From an uncultured Brevinema sp. (lineage in GTDB: Bacteria > Spirochaetota > Brevinematia > Brevinematales > Brevinemataceae): DNA of 35,946 nt. Made by a program: the position numbers and the translations under genes. The stretch spans positions 1-35,946 of the forward strand of contig CAMQVI010000012.1 in NCBI GenBank assembly GCA_947038195.1, written 5' to 3'. Position 1 is the stretch's first letter. Each line of letters opens with the position of its first letter. The notes under the pieces are model-generated. The model did no database searches. It worked only from the letters and a program-made list of their open reading frames with translations, and had not been told where the DNA came from. Positions 8,561 through 18,166 of this stretch are shown piece after piece.

Positions 8561-10318
8561 TTACTTAGTTTTCCAAGTTTCTACTCCATCCCAAACTTCA
8601 GGAGGACTGTCTATAAGACGTACACACCTATCAATATACAGTTCTACCAATTTAGGGTTGTATATATTGTCTTTTAGGGTCAAAAAGCTTTCATAGGCTT
8701 TTTGAAAAAGCCCTTTGTAATAAAATTCTTGAGCACTATGGTATGTATTATAAAAGTCTATTTCTTCTTTTAGCATCTCTTCTTTTAGCATAGGACAAAA
8801 AACGACTACAGGTAATTTTTTACCTTTTACTCTTACTGTATCTACATTTTGGTAGAAAAACTGGTCCGATTTTATATCATCTTTAGTAAACTCACTAATT
8901 AGGATAGGAACTTTATAAGACTTGGTAAGCCCTTCTAATCGAGAACCTAAGTTTACAGCATCTCCAATCACAGTGTACTCGATTTTTTGTTCAGAACCAA
9001 TATTTCCTACAATAGCCTCTCCTGTATTGATTCCTATACCTATATCAAAGGTGATTCTATCCAGCTCTTTTTGTTTATCATTAAAAACTTCAAGCATTTT
9101 TATCATACTTATGGCACTAGTAACAGCCTCTTCTGACGATGTTTCTGTGGAAATAGGAGCCCCATAAATAGCCATCAGGGCATCACCGATAAATTTATCA
9201 ACCATCCCTTTGTTATCAATAACTTGAGAAACCATTACCGTAAAGTAAGCGTTTAACGATGTAACAAGATCTTCTGGAGTTAATTTTTCTGAGATAGTCG
9301 TAAAATCTCTAATATCAGAGAATAAAATACTTATTTTTTGTTTATTCCCTATGAGGACAGAAGAAGATGTTCTGTTAAGAACGTAATCAATAACATCACT
9401 AGGTACATATTTTTGGAAAATAAAACGAATTCTTTCCTCTTGTTGTTTTGCAAGAACAGTTTGATACGCATAGTTTTTAATTTGGTTGTAGGATTTTTCT
9501 AATTCTTGTACCATATCATTAAAATATTGTCCTAAAACCCCTATTTCGTCTGGATATACAATACGAACACGTTTACTAAAATCCATATTATCTGTAATAT
9601 CTTTAATCGTTTCTACACATGTATTTAAAGGCCTGGTGATAAAATTAACGAAAGATAGTATCATTGCTGTAAGCACGATCATACTAATAAACATAATAAT
9701 AATAATATAAACTAAAATGGTTCGTACTGGTTCATAAAATATATCTCTAGGTATTAGCAGGGCAAACCACGCTTGAAATGATGTGTTAGGGATATAAAGA
9801 CCCACAAAGTCCTTTTTTTCAACAGAGGCATATTGTATCCAGCTATTATATTTACTAGGGTCTTTTTCGTTTATTTTTGATTGTTCACTTAAATAAAGGT
9901 ACAATTCTTTAAAATCATTTGTTGATATGCCAGGCCTAGAACTAAAAGTCTCCGAGGACGTTTCTAATACCTCTTGATTGTACGGAATAATTAAAAGGTA
10001 TTTATCAGGGAATTTTTGAGCATAGGTTAATACCGTGTCATATACTTCTATCTCTTTATCTTCTTGAATATCCCCAGATATGGATAGAGAATATTCAACA
10101 ACTTCTTTAAGCTGATATCCTATAAATTCTTTAGCTATATTGGTAATACCATTGTTAGAAGAAAAATAAATCGTAATAGTTAAAAAAATAAAGGAGATGG
10201 CAAAAAGTGGAAAAACAATAAATAATATCTTATACCTTAGGCTTCTTTTTATATCAAGAGATTTGGAAAGATCGCGAGAGGGTTGGCTTGTTGAGGGGAG
10301 AGTGAAATTGTTATTCAT
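8561..10318 (-). CDS. Membrane-bound class III adenylate cyclase with HAMP domain
   Basis: The protein has 585 residues. A first TM helix (about 31-52) is followed by an extracytoplasmic sensor region (53-200), a second TM (201-225), a HAMP linker (226-280) and a class III nucleotide cyclase domain (about 325-500). Catalytic residues are complete: metal-binding Asp335 (FSDIRDF) and Asp379 (FIGDA), adenine-selecting Lys375 and Asp453 (TVIGDAVN), and transition-state Asn456 and Arg460. It should therefore make cAMP from ATP in response to an external signal; the ligand is unknown. A helical tail of ~85 residues may be TPR-like. It is divergent from the GAF-Fis regulator and cotranscribed with the 181-residue gene downstream. 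Such receptors are abundant in spirochaetes (family knowledge). Confidence 0.95.
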   Translation of the reverse strand: MNNNFTLPSTSQPSRDLSKSLDIKRSLRYKILFIVFPLFAISFIFLTITIYFSSNNGITNIAKEFIGYQLKEVVEYSLSISGDIQEDKEIEVYDTVLTYAQKFPDKYLLIIPYNQEVLETSSETFSSRPGISTNDFKELYLYLSEQSKINEKDPSKYNSWIQYASVEKKDFVGLYIPNTSFQAWFALLIPRDIFYEPVRTILVYIIIIMFISMIVLTAMILSFVNFITRPLNTCVETIKDITDNMDFSKRVRIVYPDEIGVLGQYFNDMVQELEKSYNQIKNYAYQTVLAKQQEERIRFIFQKYVPSDVIDYVLNRTSSSVLIGNKQKISILFSDIRDFTTISEKLTPEDLVTSLNAYFTVMVSQVIDNKGMVDKFIGDALMAIYGAPISTETSSEEAVTSAISMIKMLEVFNDKQKELDRITFDIGIGINTGEAIVGNIGSEQKIEYTVIGDAVNLGSRLEGLTKSYKVPILISEFTKDDIKSDQFFYQNVDTVRVKGKKLPVVVFCPMLKEEMLKEEIDFYNTYHSAQEFYYKGLFQKAYESFLTLKDNIYNPKLVELYIDRCVRLIDSPPEVWDGVETWKTK

Positions 10319-10351
10319 AGTATTACCTACATTGATTTATATAATATATGT

Positions 10352-10380
10352 ATTATCGTATATTAGTGCAGAAAAATCAA
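10352..10380 (-). promoter_or_regulatory. Probable promoter of the adenylate cyclase operon
   Basis: On the minus strand, TTGATT (10375-10380) and GATAAT (10352-10357) are spaced by 17 bases. The -35 box touches the 23-bp inverted repeat at 10380-10431. Confidence 0.55.
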
Positions 10381-10431
10381 ATTATTTTGATACTTTTTTG
10401 TTTTAAATAACAAAAAAGTATCAAAATAATT
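10380..10431. repeat. 23-bp perfect inverted repeat between divergent promoters
   Basis: Arms 10380-10402 and 10409-10431 are exactly complementary around a 6-base centre (TTAAAT). No gene ends here on either strand, so it is not an ordinary terminator. It fills the space between the -35 boxes of the cyclase (10375-10380) and the GAF-Fis gene (10443-10448). It could be an operator, a cruciform or an insulator. Confidence 0.85.
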
Positions 10432-10442
10432 GGCTTAAAAGA

Positions 10443-10470
10443 TTGCGTTTTGATAAATATGTTATATAAT
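10443..10470 (+). promoter_or_regulatory. Probable promoter of the GAF-Fis gene
   Basis: TTGCGT (10443-10448) and a perfect TATAAT (10465-10470) are spaced by 16 bases, about 60 bases before the ATG. Confidence 0.55.
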
Positions 10471-10532
10471 TACACATAAGATGTAAAAAAAATAATTAAC
10501 AACAAAAAATAATCACAGGTAGGAAAAACACT

Positions 10533-11642
10533 ATGTTTTCTAACTCTCAGAATCTAGAAAATTATATTAAAGAACTAAAAAGGGTCTTTTATCTCATCTC
10601 GTCTATGCAAAATTCGACAGATTTAAAGCAAATGCTAAATCTTATGCTTAAAGAATGTGTTGCCATCACTAAGGCTACCAGTGGTTCTATTATGTTTAAA
10701 CATAAGCAATCTGACCGTTTGTTCTTTTACGCCGATCAAGGAATAGATCAAGAAGTTATGGATAATACCTGTATGAACGTAGGAGATGGTATTGCGGGAA
10801 CAGTAATTGAGGAAGGAGTGCCTAAAATAATTAATGATATTTCTTTAGACCCTAAATATATTACTATTAATAATGCTATACAATCCGAAATGGCAGTACC
10901 CATTAAGATCCACAGTAAAGTACTTGGGGTGATAGTCTTAGATCACGTTGATACGGATATTTTTACGGATAAACATCTTGAGCTAGTGCAGATGATTTGT
11001 AGTAATACAGGCTTTATTATTTCTTACTTTATAGAAAATCTTATTGCTCAGAAAAATGAAAAGCTTTTGGGGAGTATGTTAACAATATCCAATATCACAT
11101 CACCAAAGGACATATTCACGATACTTACCAAAGAGCTCAATGCTGATAGTGCCTGTATTATCAACGATAAGGGTGAAGTGTTATTCCAAGAAGGAAAAAT
11201 GGTAGAAGAGGTTATTCTTTCACCTAAACTGTTTGAAGCATCTCATTCTGAGATATTAATAACAGAAAATTCCCAAAAAATTCCCTATACTCGTATTGTA
11301 ATCCCCCGTATTCAAGGAGATATGACTTTTATCGCTGATAAAATATATTATTTTACTGACAATGCTCTACTGGATATTAATTTTGCTGATAAAATTTTAG
11401 AGTTTCTTGCTACTAAAGACAGTAAGTTTCATCATGACGAGACTTTATCCCAATGGGCAGAACGTAAAATGGTTGAACAACCAGGGCAAGTTTATAATAT
11501 TGCCGTGGGAAGTATAGAGAAAGAAATTATTATTGCAGCTCTTAAAAAAAATAAAGATAATAGATTGAAAACATCTCAATTTTTAGGAATCAATCGAAAC
11601 ACCCTAAGACACAAAATGGAGATTTATGGGTTAGAGAAATAA
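10533..11642 (+). CDS. GAF-domain transcriptional regulator with Fis-type helix-turn-helix
   Basis: The protein has 369 residues. An N-terminal GAF sensor domain (about 30-165) contains the family features VGDGIAGTVIEEG and MAVPIKIHSKVLGVIVLD. A poorly conserved middle (about 180-300) may be a second, degenerate sensor domain. The C-terminal ~46 residues are a Fis/NtrC-type HTH (IIAALKKNKDNRLKTSQFLGI..RNTLRHKM split across helix-turn-helix). The central AAA+ sigma-54 ATPase that usually sits between GAF and Fis in NtrC-like activators is absent, so it should act as a simple DNA-binding regulator. GAF domains often bind cyclic nucleotides, and its neighbour is an adenylate cyclase, so a cAMP-responsive role is plausible but unproven. 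The ribosome site is AGGAAA, followed by ATG 10533. Confidence 0.9.
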   Translation: MFSNSQNLENYIKELKRVFYLISSMQNSTDLKQMLNLMLKECVAITKATSGSIMFKHKQSDRLFFYADQGIDQEVMDNTCMNVGDGIAGTVIEEGVPKIINDISLDPKYITINNAIQSEMAVPIKIHSKVLGVIVLDHVDTDIFTDKHLELVQMICSNTGFIISYFIENLIAQKNEKLLGSMLTISNITSPKDIFTILTKELNADSACIINDKGEVLFQEGKMVEEVILSPKLFEASHSEILITENSQKIPYTRIVIPRIQGDMTFIADKIYYFTDNALLDINFADKILEFLATKDSKFHHDETLSQWAERKMVEQPGQVYNIAVGSIEKEIIIAALKKNKDNRLKTSQFLGINRNTLRHKMEIYGLEK

Positions 11643-11776
11643 CACTCTATGAATTTATTTTAACAAAACCTTTCTACAAGTATATCAAGATTTAAATTCA
11701 CAATTTTTGGTTATCGTTACGAAAACTCTTAAGATATATTAAAGGTTTGAAAAATATTTTTAAGGGCTACATGCTC

Positions 11777-11814
11777 AATAAAGAAGTGCCTATGTAAGCA
11801 CTTCTTTATTTTTA
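11777..11814 (+). terminator. Terminator downstream of the GAF-Fis gene
   Basis: The 13-bp perfect stem 11777-11789 / 11798-11810 (AATAAAGAAGTGC) has an 8-base loop and is followed by T residues. It lies 134 bases past the GAF-Fis stop, so it might end that mRNA or a separate small transcript. Confidence 0.75.
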
Positions 11815-11841
11815 CAGGTATACCTATAAAAAGTATACCTG
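11815..11841. repeat. Palindrome AGGTATACCT with a second inverted half-site
   Basis: CAGGTATAC (11815-11823) and GTATACCTG (11833-11841) form a 9-bp inverted repeat. The first copy is part of a 10-bp palindrome, AGGTATACCT (11816-11825). Operator-like in form, with no known owner. Confidence 0.6.
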
Positions 11842-12076
11842 AGCCAGAATTATAATACTCATCGTAAAAGTCTCATAAGAATTCCTTACTTGTAAGATTT
11901 TTTACCCCATCCCAACACAGCTAATAAAAGACTCGGGAATGCATTGTTCTCCTATTGGTGTTGGCTATCATAGCTATTAAAGGATCCCTTTAAATTTGAC
12001 TTTACTAATTTTAATTATACCTCTCTAGACCACATTGTAGATTAAATAAAATAAATCGATTAATTGCCTTTTAATC

Positions 12077-12106
12077 TTTACATTTTGGTTTGAACTATGG
12101 TATAAT
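12077..12106 (+). promoter_or_regulatory. Probable promoter of purA
   Basis: TTTACA (12077-12082) and TATAAT (12101-12106) are spaced by 18 bases, giving a leader of about 50 bases. No purine riboswitch consensus is visible. Confidence 0.65.
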
Positions 12107-12145
12107 AAGTTGGATTTTGTATAAAATATACATTAAATAAAATAA

Positions 12146-13475
<1,330 letters not shown>

Positions 13476-13526
13476 GATATAACTAAAAAGATAAATTACA
13501 ACACCAGCTTTCATGAAGGAGTTTTT

Positions 13527-15860
13527 ATGAGAAATATATCTATACTATTAATTTTGTTTGCCTCTACTTGTTCCATCATCCCCGCTGTTGAAAATATTTC
13601 ACCAGCGGTACTACAAGGGGTTGAAGGGAAGGTTTTTTCGAAGTTTGTTGGTAACGACACTGAATCTTATATCTTCTTTGCCGAAGAGAAGCGTGTTTTC
13701 ATTTCAAATGCATGGTATCAGCTCTTAGACGGAAAAGCTCATGGAAATAACACCTATTCTTATTATTTAAAAGGTTGGGGTACTCTTGATGAGGGGTTTC
13801 TCGCCTTTCATATCAAAACTGTAGGAGATCTTACTTTCATAGCGACTACACTTCAACTAAATAGAAGTTCCGCCCTTTCTGCCATAAAACATACTATACA
13901 AGAACAAAAGTCTTCTGAATATATGGAAGCTAAATCCCACGACAGTATTGCAATGTTTATTTTAAGCTCTATTCCTCAATGGTCAAAAACATTTGCATCT
14001 GGAGTTTATGATGATGTAGCTAACACCACGATTAAGTATGTCTTATCAACAGGAGGCGACGGTCTACAGGTAAAAATTGATATAAAAGGCACTGGTGCTG
14101 AGACTATAGATGCTACAATAGAACAAAATACAGAAACACCTCCTACAAAAACCGTTTTTGTTGCTGACGATGGTCTTGGAGGGAGTGATCTTATAGGTTT
14201 TATTATTGATATTACAAGTGAAAATCCTAAAATGCATACCTTGACTGAAAACTTTACTGGTGGTGGTATAACTGAAGCGGTGATAAACACATTTATTGCC
14301 AAGCTTGATGCCCTTTCTTTTTTAGAATACGTCCCTAGTACTACTATTAGAGGAAGTGATCAATCTTTAGTAGCTTTTAATGATAAGATATTTGTTAGAA
14401 CTTTTGGTGATACTACTACGTATAACTCTTTAGAAGCTGAATTTTGGGAATTTAATTCAGAGAATAATACTCTCGTTGTAAAACGTTCTGAATCAGGGAA
14501 AAATATACGTGAAGGCTATGTATTAGAATTAACATCTCAAAATGGCATATTCTCCCTGAAAAATAATAAAAGTATTGTTGTACCAAAATATGAAAATAAA
14601 TACCTAGCTATAAATAAAATTACGGACACAAAAGGACAGATATTTATAAATGACTCCGTGGCAAAAGTAAAATCTGATATGAAAAGAAATACTGGATTTA
14701 TCATTCAAAATACAGTAGGTGATAGAGCTCCTAAAGCTTCAGCTATTCAAATAGCCACTTCTACTACTGAAAACACATTTCATTTAACTACTGAATCTGG
14801 TAAAAACTGGGGTACTACTGGCACTGCAAGAGCTCTTTCCCTTCAAGGTCGTGTTGGTTTTGTGGCACAAGAATATAATGGGTCTATCTATGTTATCGGA
14901 GGATACACAGGGGTTACAGCACTTGGTTCTGGTGTTCCTATTGACTATATTACTGACTCTACAAAAATTCATAATACCGTTTATAGAATTGATAATTTAA
15001 CAGGTAGTATAGACAGTATAACAATCAGAAGTGCCCTAGAGAATATAGAACAGATAGGGTATGGAGGCTCTTTAGCTCAGCCTATTGGTGTAAAATATGT
15101 CTCTCCTAACCCCGCAGTGAGTGGGAATGATAGGGTATTAATATTAGGCATGTCTGGTCCTTCAGACGCAGCAGTCAATCATAGAGTTGGGAAATTTTCT
15201 TTCGTCAGCGGCTCTGGTGGATCTGCTATGGCAATACATGATGTTAAAGCAGCGAGTCTCAATAATAGGTACTATCAAGCCCCCTTAGTTCATACCGCAG
15301 CCGATGGTAGTACCTATTATTATCTCATATCAGGAAAACAAGCCTCCACTGATGACCCCATTATCTATCGAAGCTCTGTTGAAAATCCAGCAGATGATTT
15401 CACCTTCGCTCAGATGTTAAACGTTTCTACTGAGATCAAAGATATTCTCCATGCTAATGCTTTTTCTATCTTTGATGAGATGTTTCTGGTTGGTAACAGT
15501 GATGGTGGCTCTAAAGAGTGGAAAAGTGTAAATGATGGATTAAATTGGACGGTAATTCCTTTTACAGGCGCTACACCTGCTATAGCCGAAGTTACAGGAG
15601 GGGCTCTTGCTTCTACTCAATATGGCCTAGTTATGTTTATCTTAGGTAGTGATGGGGCTCTTTATCACTCTTCAGACCATACTCAAAATGCTGATCCTAA
15701 GTGGGTTAAAACAGATAATGCTTTTGGTACAGATGATATATATGGAGCTCAGCTAGTAGCTTATGAAAATTATTTATACCTCATTGGAGGGCAAGATACT
15801 GCTGCTGGTGGTAATGAAAATCTTACCATTAAAAGAATTAAATTTAGTACAACATTATAA
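13527..15860 (+). CDS. Secreted kelch/Asp-box repeat protein
   Basis: The 777-residue protein has a signal peptide (MRN then a hydrophobic core to about residue 20). A Cys at 15 in FASTC is a poor lipobox, so signal peptidase I cleavage near Ala20 is as likely. The first ~400 residues are beta-rich with no family I recognise. From about 440 on there are kelch-like units (NGSIYVIGGYTG near 450; ENYLYLIGGQDTA near 750) and an Asp-box SVNDGLNW near 670, as found in beta-propellers of sialidases and surface adhesins. A role in cell-surface binding or glycan recognition is inferred. An AGGAG site precedes the ATG. A 47-codon gene follows after 13 bases, before the shared terminator. Confidence 0.85.
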   Translation: MRNISILLILFASTCSIIPAVENISPAVLQGVEGKVFSKFVGNDTESYIFFAEEKRVFISNAWYQLLDGKAHGNNTYSYYLKGWGTLDEGFLAFHIKTVGDLTFIATTLQLNRSSALSAIKHTIQEQKSSEYMEAKSHDSIAMFILSSIPQWSKTFASGVYDDVANTTIKYVLSTGGDGLQVKIDIKGTGAETIDATIEQNTETPPTKTVFVADDGLGGSDLIGFIIDITSENPKMHTLTENFTGGGITEAVINTFIAKLDALSFLEYVPSTTIRGSDQSLVAFNDKIFVRTFGDTTTYNSLEAEFWEFNSENNTLVVKRSESGKNIREGYVLELTSQNGIFSLKNNKSIVVPKYENKYLAINKITDTKGQIFINDSVAKVKSDMKRNTGFIIQNTVGDRAPKASAIQIATSTTENTFHLTTESGKNWGTTGTARALSLQGRVGFVAQEYNGSIYVIGGYTGVTALGSGVPIDYITDSTKIHNTVYRIDNLTGSIDSITIRSALENIEQIGYGGSLAQPIGVKYVSPNPAVSGNDRVLILGMSGPSDAAVNHRVGKFSFVSGSGGSAMAIHDVKAASLNNRYYQAPLVHTAADGSTYYYLISGKQASTDDPIIYRSSVENPADDFTFAQMLNVSTEIKDILHANAFSIFDEMFLVGNSDGGSKEWKSVNDGLNWTVIPFTGATPAIAEVTGGALASTQYGLVMFILGSDGALYHSSDHTQNADPKWVKTDNAFGTDDIYGAQLVAYENYLYLIGGQDTAAGGNENLTIKRIKFSTTL

Positions 15861-15873
15861 ATAGGAAGTATAA

Positions 15874-16017
15874 ATAAAATACGCTACAGGTGATATTTGT
15901 ACTGAAGAAGGTGCCTATAAAATAAGATGCTATAAAGAAGAAGTTTTTGTAACAAAAGGGGACGCTTTCCCTCCTCACCCTGTTTCAGGAAAGGATACTA
16001 ACTATAAAAAGAAATAA
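15874..16017 (+). CDS. Small 47-residue protein with apparent ATA start
   Basis: A short frame translates to a recognisable small-protein pattern: ATGDICTEEGAYK at the start and TKGDAFPPHP in the second half. This resembles the widespread ~50-residue bacterial family with (S/T)GEICPESGxY and KGDxFPPC motifs, some members of which are YjzC-like. A stop codon (TAA 15871-15873) directly precedes it and there is no ATG, GTG or TTG in the first part. The only initiation codon in position is ATA at 15874, 5 bases after a good GGAAG ribosome site. It is therefore either a true AUA-initiated gene or one whose ATG has mutated. The two Cys that usually pair in the second half of the family are missing. 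It is probably cotranscribed with the secreted protein upstream. Confidence 0.6.
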   Translation: MKYATGDICTEEGAYKIRCYKEEVFVTKGDAFPPHPVSGKDTNYKKK

Positions 16018-16057
16018 TAAAAAAGAGCCTTTAGAGGCTCTTTTTTATTATTTCTTT
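16008..16057. terminator. Bidirectional terminator, 23-bp stem
   Basis: Arms 16008-16030 and 16035-16057 (core AAGAGCCT/AGGCTCTT) surround a 4-base loop, with A/T runs on both sides. It ends the plus-strand small gene, overlapping its stop codon, and the minus-strand GntP gene. Confidence 0.9.
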
Positions 16058-16063
16058 GGTAAT

Positions 16064-17305
16064 TTAGTGTAATACCCATGTGATAATAGAAACACTCATT
16101 ATAACTAGCCCTATCAGTGCTTCTTGCCCTATTATCCCCATTCTTTCTCGAATAGACATGTGCATCGCAAGTCCTGTATTATGAAAATAGGAACCATGAG
16201 GTAAATGCTCTAGAACACTAGATCCTGTTACCGTCATAGCCGCTGCCCACATAAGAGGAATGTCAGAATTAGCAATTACATCGTAAAAAGCTGCTACAGT
16301 AGTGGTAGCTCCTGCCGTAGCAGATGCCGTCCCCCCTGTCATAATAAGCCCCGAAACTAAGGCTAAGTAATCTTGATTGATATTCATTTGTTCTAATAAA
16401 AAAACTACAAGCTCATTTAGTTGAGAGGCTTTGATCACTCCGACTAAAGCCCCTGTACCTATGAGCAAGGTAACTACCCCTTGCATTCTTTGAACTCCGT
16501 CGTGGAGGCACACACCCAATCTGTCCATTTTTTGCATCATAATGAGTCCGAAAATACCCCCTGCAGGTAAGGCGACAAGAGGGTCAATTTCTATACCTAG
16601 AAGGGGGTTTAACATTAATAAAAAAATGGTAAAGATAGGACCTGAGACACATCGGAGAAAACTAGGTAAACTATCGTGATCATGGTATTCTAAGTCTGTA
16701 GTTATCATAGGACCTTTCTTTATAAATAATTGAGCTATAAGAATGGAGGCTCCTAGTCCTACTAATCCAGGAATAATATTGAGCCCCATAATAGAGGTGA
16801 GGGGGACTTTGAATCCTTCAGCAGCAACAATCACAACAGGATTGGGCGACATAACATTTCCTGCTTTACCAGCCCCACTCATTGCTATTAAAAGTGCCCA
16901 CTTAGAAATATTAATTTTTTTACCTACCACTAACGCAATAGGTACAATAGTTAATACTGCTACATTTACGAAAATACCTATTCCTGTAAGAAAAAATACA
17001 GATAAGGCAAGGGATATGAGAATACTTTTTTCTCCTAGAGAATGGACGATTGTTTCTGCAATTTTTACAGTAGCTCCTGTTCTTACTAAAACCCCTACTA
17101 AAACCCCTGCTGTAATAATTCTGATAATAGCAGGAATCATATCTTTGATACCATCTATCATAATAGCTATAGTATAGACTAAATCATGCCCACCTACAAG
17201 TCCTCCAATGAGAGCCCCTATTATCATCCCATAAACAGGTTCTATTCGATTGATAATAAGAACTATAGCAATAAATAACCCTATAGCCACTCCCGCAGTA
17301 GTCAT
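16064..17305 (-). CDS. GntP-family permease (gluconate or related organic acid symporter)
   Basis: The protein has 413 residues and about 11-13 membrane helices. Family signatures are SGAGKAGNVMSPNPVVIVAA (about 140-160), which matches the GntP pattern, and a glycine/threonine-rich GGTASATAGATTTVAAF later, followed by HLPHGSYFHNTG. GntP-type carriers import gluconate or related hydroxy acids with protons; the exact substrate cannot be read from sequence. ATG 17305 has AGGAG 8 bases upstream. It starts 36 bases after the outer-membrane barrel gene and is probably cotranscribed, so the pair may handle the same nutrient across both membranes. It ends at the shared bidirectional terminator. Confidence 0.88.
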   Translation of the reverse strand: MTTAGVAIGLFIAIVLIINRIEPVYGMIIGALIGGLVGGHDLVYTIAIMIDGIKDMIPAIIRIITAGVLVGVLVRTGATVKIAETIVHSLGEKSILISLALSVFFLTGIGIFVNVAVLTIVPIALVVGKKINISKWALLIAMSGAGKAGNVMSPNPVVIVAAEGFKVPLTSIMGLNIIPGLVGLGASILIAQLFIKKGPMITTDLEYHDHDSLPSFLRCVSGPIFTIFLLMLNPLLGIEIDPLVALPAGGIFGLIMMQKMDRLGVCLHDGVQRMQGVVTLLIGTGALVGVIKASQLNELVVFLLEQMNINQDYLALVSGLIMTGGTASATAGATTTVAAFYDVIANSDIPLMWAAAMTVTGSSVLEHLPHGSYFHNTGLAMHMSIRERMGIIGQEALIGLVIMSVSIITWVLH

Positions 17306-17341
17306 ATCTGTACTCCTAAGGTCTCAGAACTTTTACCCTTT

Positions 17342-17863
17342 TTAGAATGTTATAGCAAAATCAAATTTAACATAAGGTGAACCTTTTTGTACTCCTGTAA
17401 AAGTCACCCCAGCTCCTAGGCCTAAAAGGTATTGTTCCAAGGATATATAGAGGGTGGCACCAGCATTGTGAGTATCTGGACTTATATATTGGTAATCTAA
17501 AGATACCCCTGTTCCAAATGATTCTAATGAACCTAATTCTACATTATCCATTACGTACATATAACCTACGGATACATTTGCCATAAATCCTAGTGCAGAA
17601 GACTCTAGATTATAATTCATACCCATTCCGACACGTAAAAGAGCTCTATCTCTTTGATTAGCTCTAGTATTGAAGAAATGATAAGAATCTACCATTAGTC
17701 CTACGTTTTTACTGAAATAATTAAGCGACAGGCCTGTTCCTATAGAATAAATTTTTGGCAACTTAGGTTTTTGTTGAGCAAAGATAGATCCATTCTGTGC
17801 GTAAATATTTTGCGTTAGTAGTACAATCCCTGCTACTAATAGCGCCCTTCTTCCAAGTTTCAT
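17342..17863 (-). CDS. Small outer-membrane beta-barrel protein
   Basis: The protein has 173 residues from ATG 17863, preferred over the ATG four codons upstream because GGGGG precedes it at ribosome-site distance and MKLGRR is a natural signal-peptide start. A signal peptide ends near AQNIYAQ (about residue 23). The mature part is alternating amphipathic strands rich in Tyr, Gly and Ser, as in 8-stranded OmpX/OmpW-like barrels, and ends in Phe (FDFAITF), the usual outer-membrane assembly signal. No specific family is recognised. It is upstream of the permease gene with a 36-base gap. A -10 box TATAAT (17899-17904) lies 35 bases upstream, and a G8 run (coding strand) lies at 17950-17957. Confidence 0.82.
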   Translation of the reverse strand: MKLGRRALLVAGIVLLTQNIYAQNGSIFAQQKPKLPKIYSIGTGLSLNYFSKNVGLMVDSYHFFNTRANQRDRALLRVGMGMNYNLESSALGFMANVSVGYMYVMDNVELGSLESFGTGVSLDYQYISPDTHNAGATLYISLEQYLLGLGAGVTFTGVQKGSPYVKFDFAITF

Positions 17864-17898
17864 AATAACCCCCATAAAGTACGATTTATTAGTATCGC

Positions 17899-17904
17899 AT
17901 TATA
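17899..17904 (-). promoter_or_regulatory. Probable -10 box of the barrel-permease operon
   Basis: TATAAT on the minus strand, about 36 bases before the ATG. There is no convincing -35 box at 17-base spacing. The G8 homopolymer is 46-53 bases further upstream. Confidence 0.5.
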
Positions 17905-17949
17905 TATTTTTATTTTTATCAATCTATATCCTCATAAAAAGTTATAGAT

Positions 17950-17957
17950 CCCCCCCC
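17950..17957. repeat. C8 homopolymer (G8 on the coding strand) upstream of the barrel gene
   Basis: This is the longest C/G homopolymer I noticed in the window, unusual in such AT-rich DNA. It lies about 87 bases upstream of the barrel gene start. Confidence 0.85.
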
Positions 17958-18116
17958 TTTTATACTGTTGCCCTGGAATCCAATACTTTTGTAGATTTTA
18001 TGCTTATATTAGAGAATACTTTAAAGTAAATCGGAAAAAGGTGGTTTAATACTTTAGAGAAAATAAGAGAAAAATATCAATAAATGCCTATAAATAGATA
18101 TTTTAGATAATAATAA

Positions 18117-18149
18117 AAATATCCTCTTACTTATCATAAGAGGATATTT
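18117..18149 (-). terminator. Terminator of the 158-residue membrane protein gene
   Basis: The 13-bp perfect stem 18117-18129 / 18137-18149 (AAATATCCTCTTA) has a 7-base loop. It lies 18 bases past the stop on the minus strand and is followed there by T-rich DNA. Confidence 0.75.
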
Positions 18150-18166
18150 CAAGGGGGCGTTTTTAT

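Noticed and set aside
11881-11955. Minus-strand reading frame giving NNAFPSLLLAVLGWGKKSYK
   Set aside because: Looks like a small membrane peptide but has a stop directly upstream and no start codon; at most a remnant.
13527-13620. Lipoprotein signal on the secreted kelch protein
   Set aside because: FASTC around Cys15 is a poor lipobox (Thr at -1); an ordinary signal peptide is at least as likely.
14006-14302. 98-codon minus-strand frame within the secreted protein gene
   Set aside because: Antisense shadow; no ribosome site and no plausible family.
16743-17177. 144-codon plus-strand frame inside the GntP permease gene
   Set aside because: Hydrophobic antisense shadow of a permease, Ile/Pro/Thr-rich, with no start signals.
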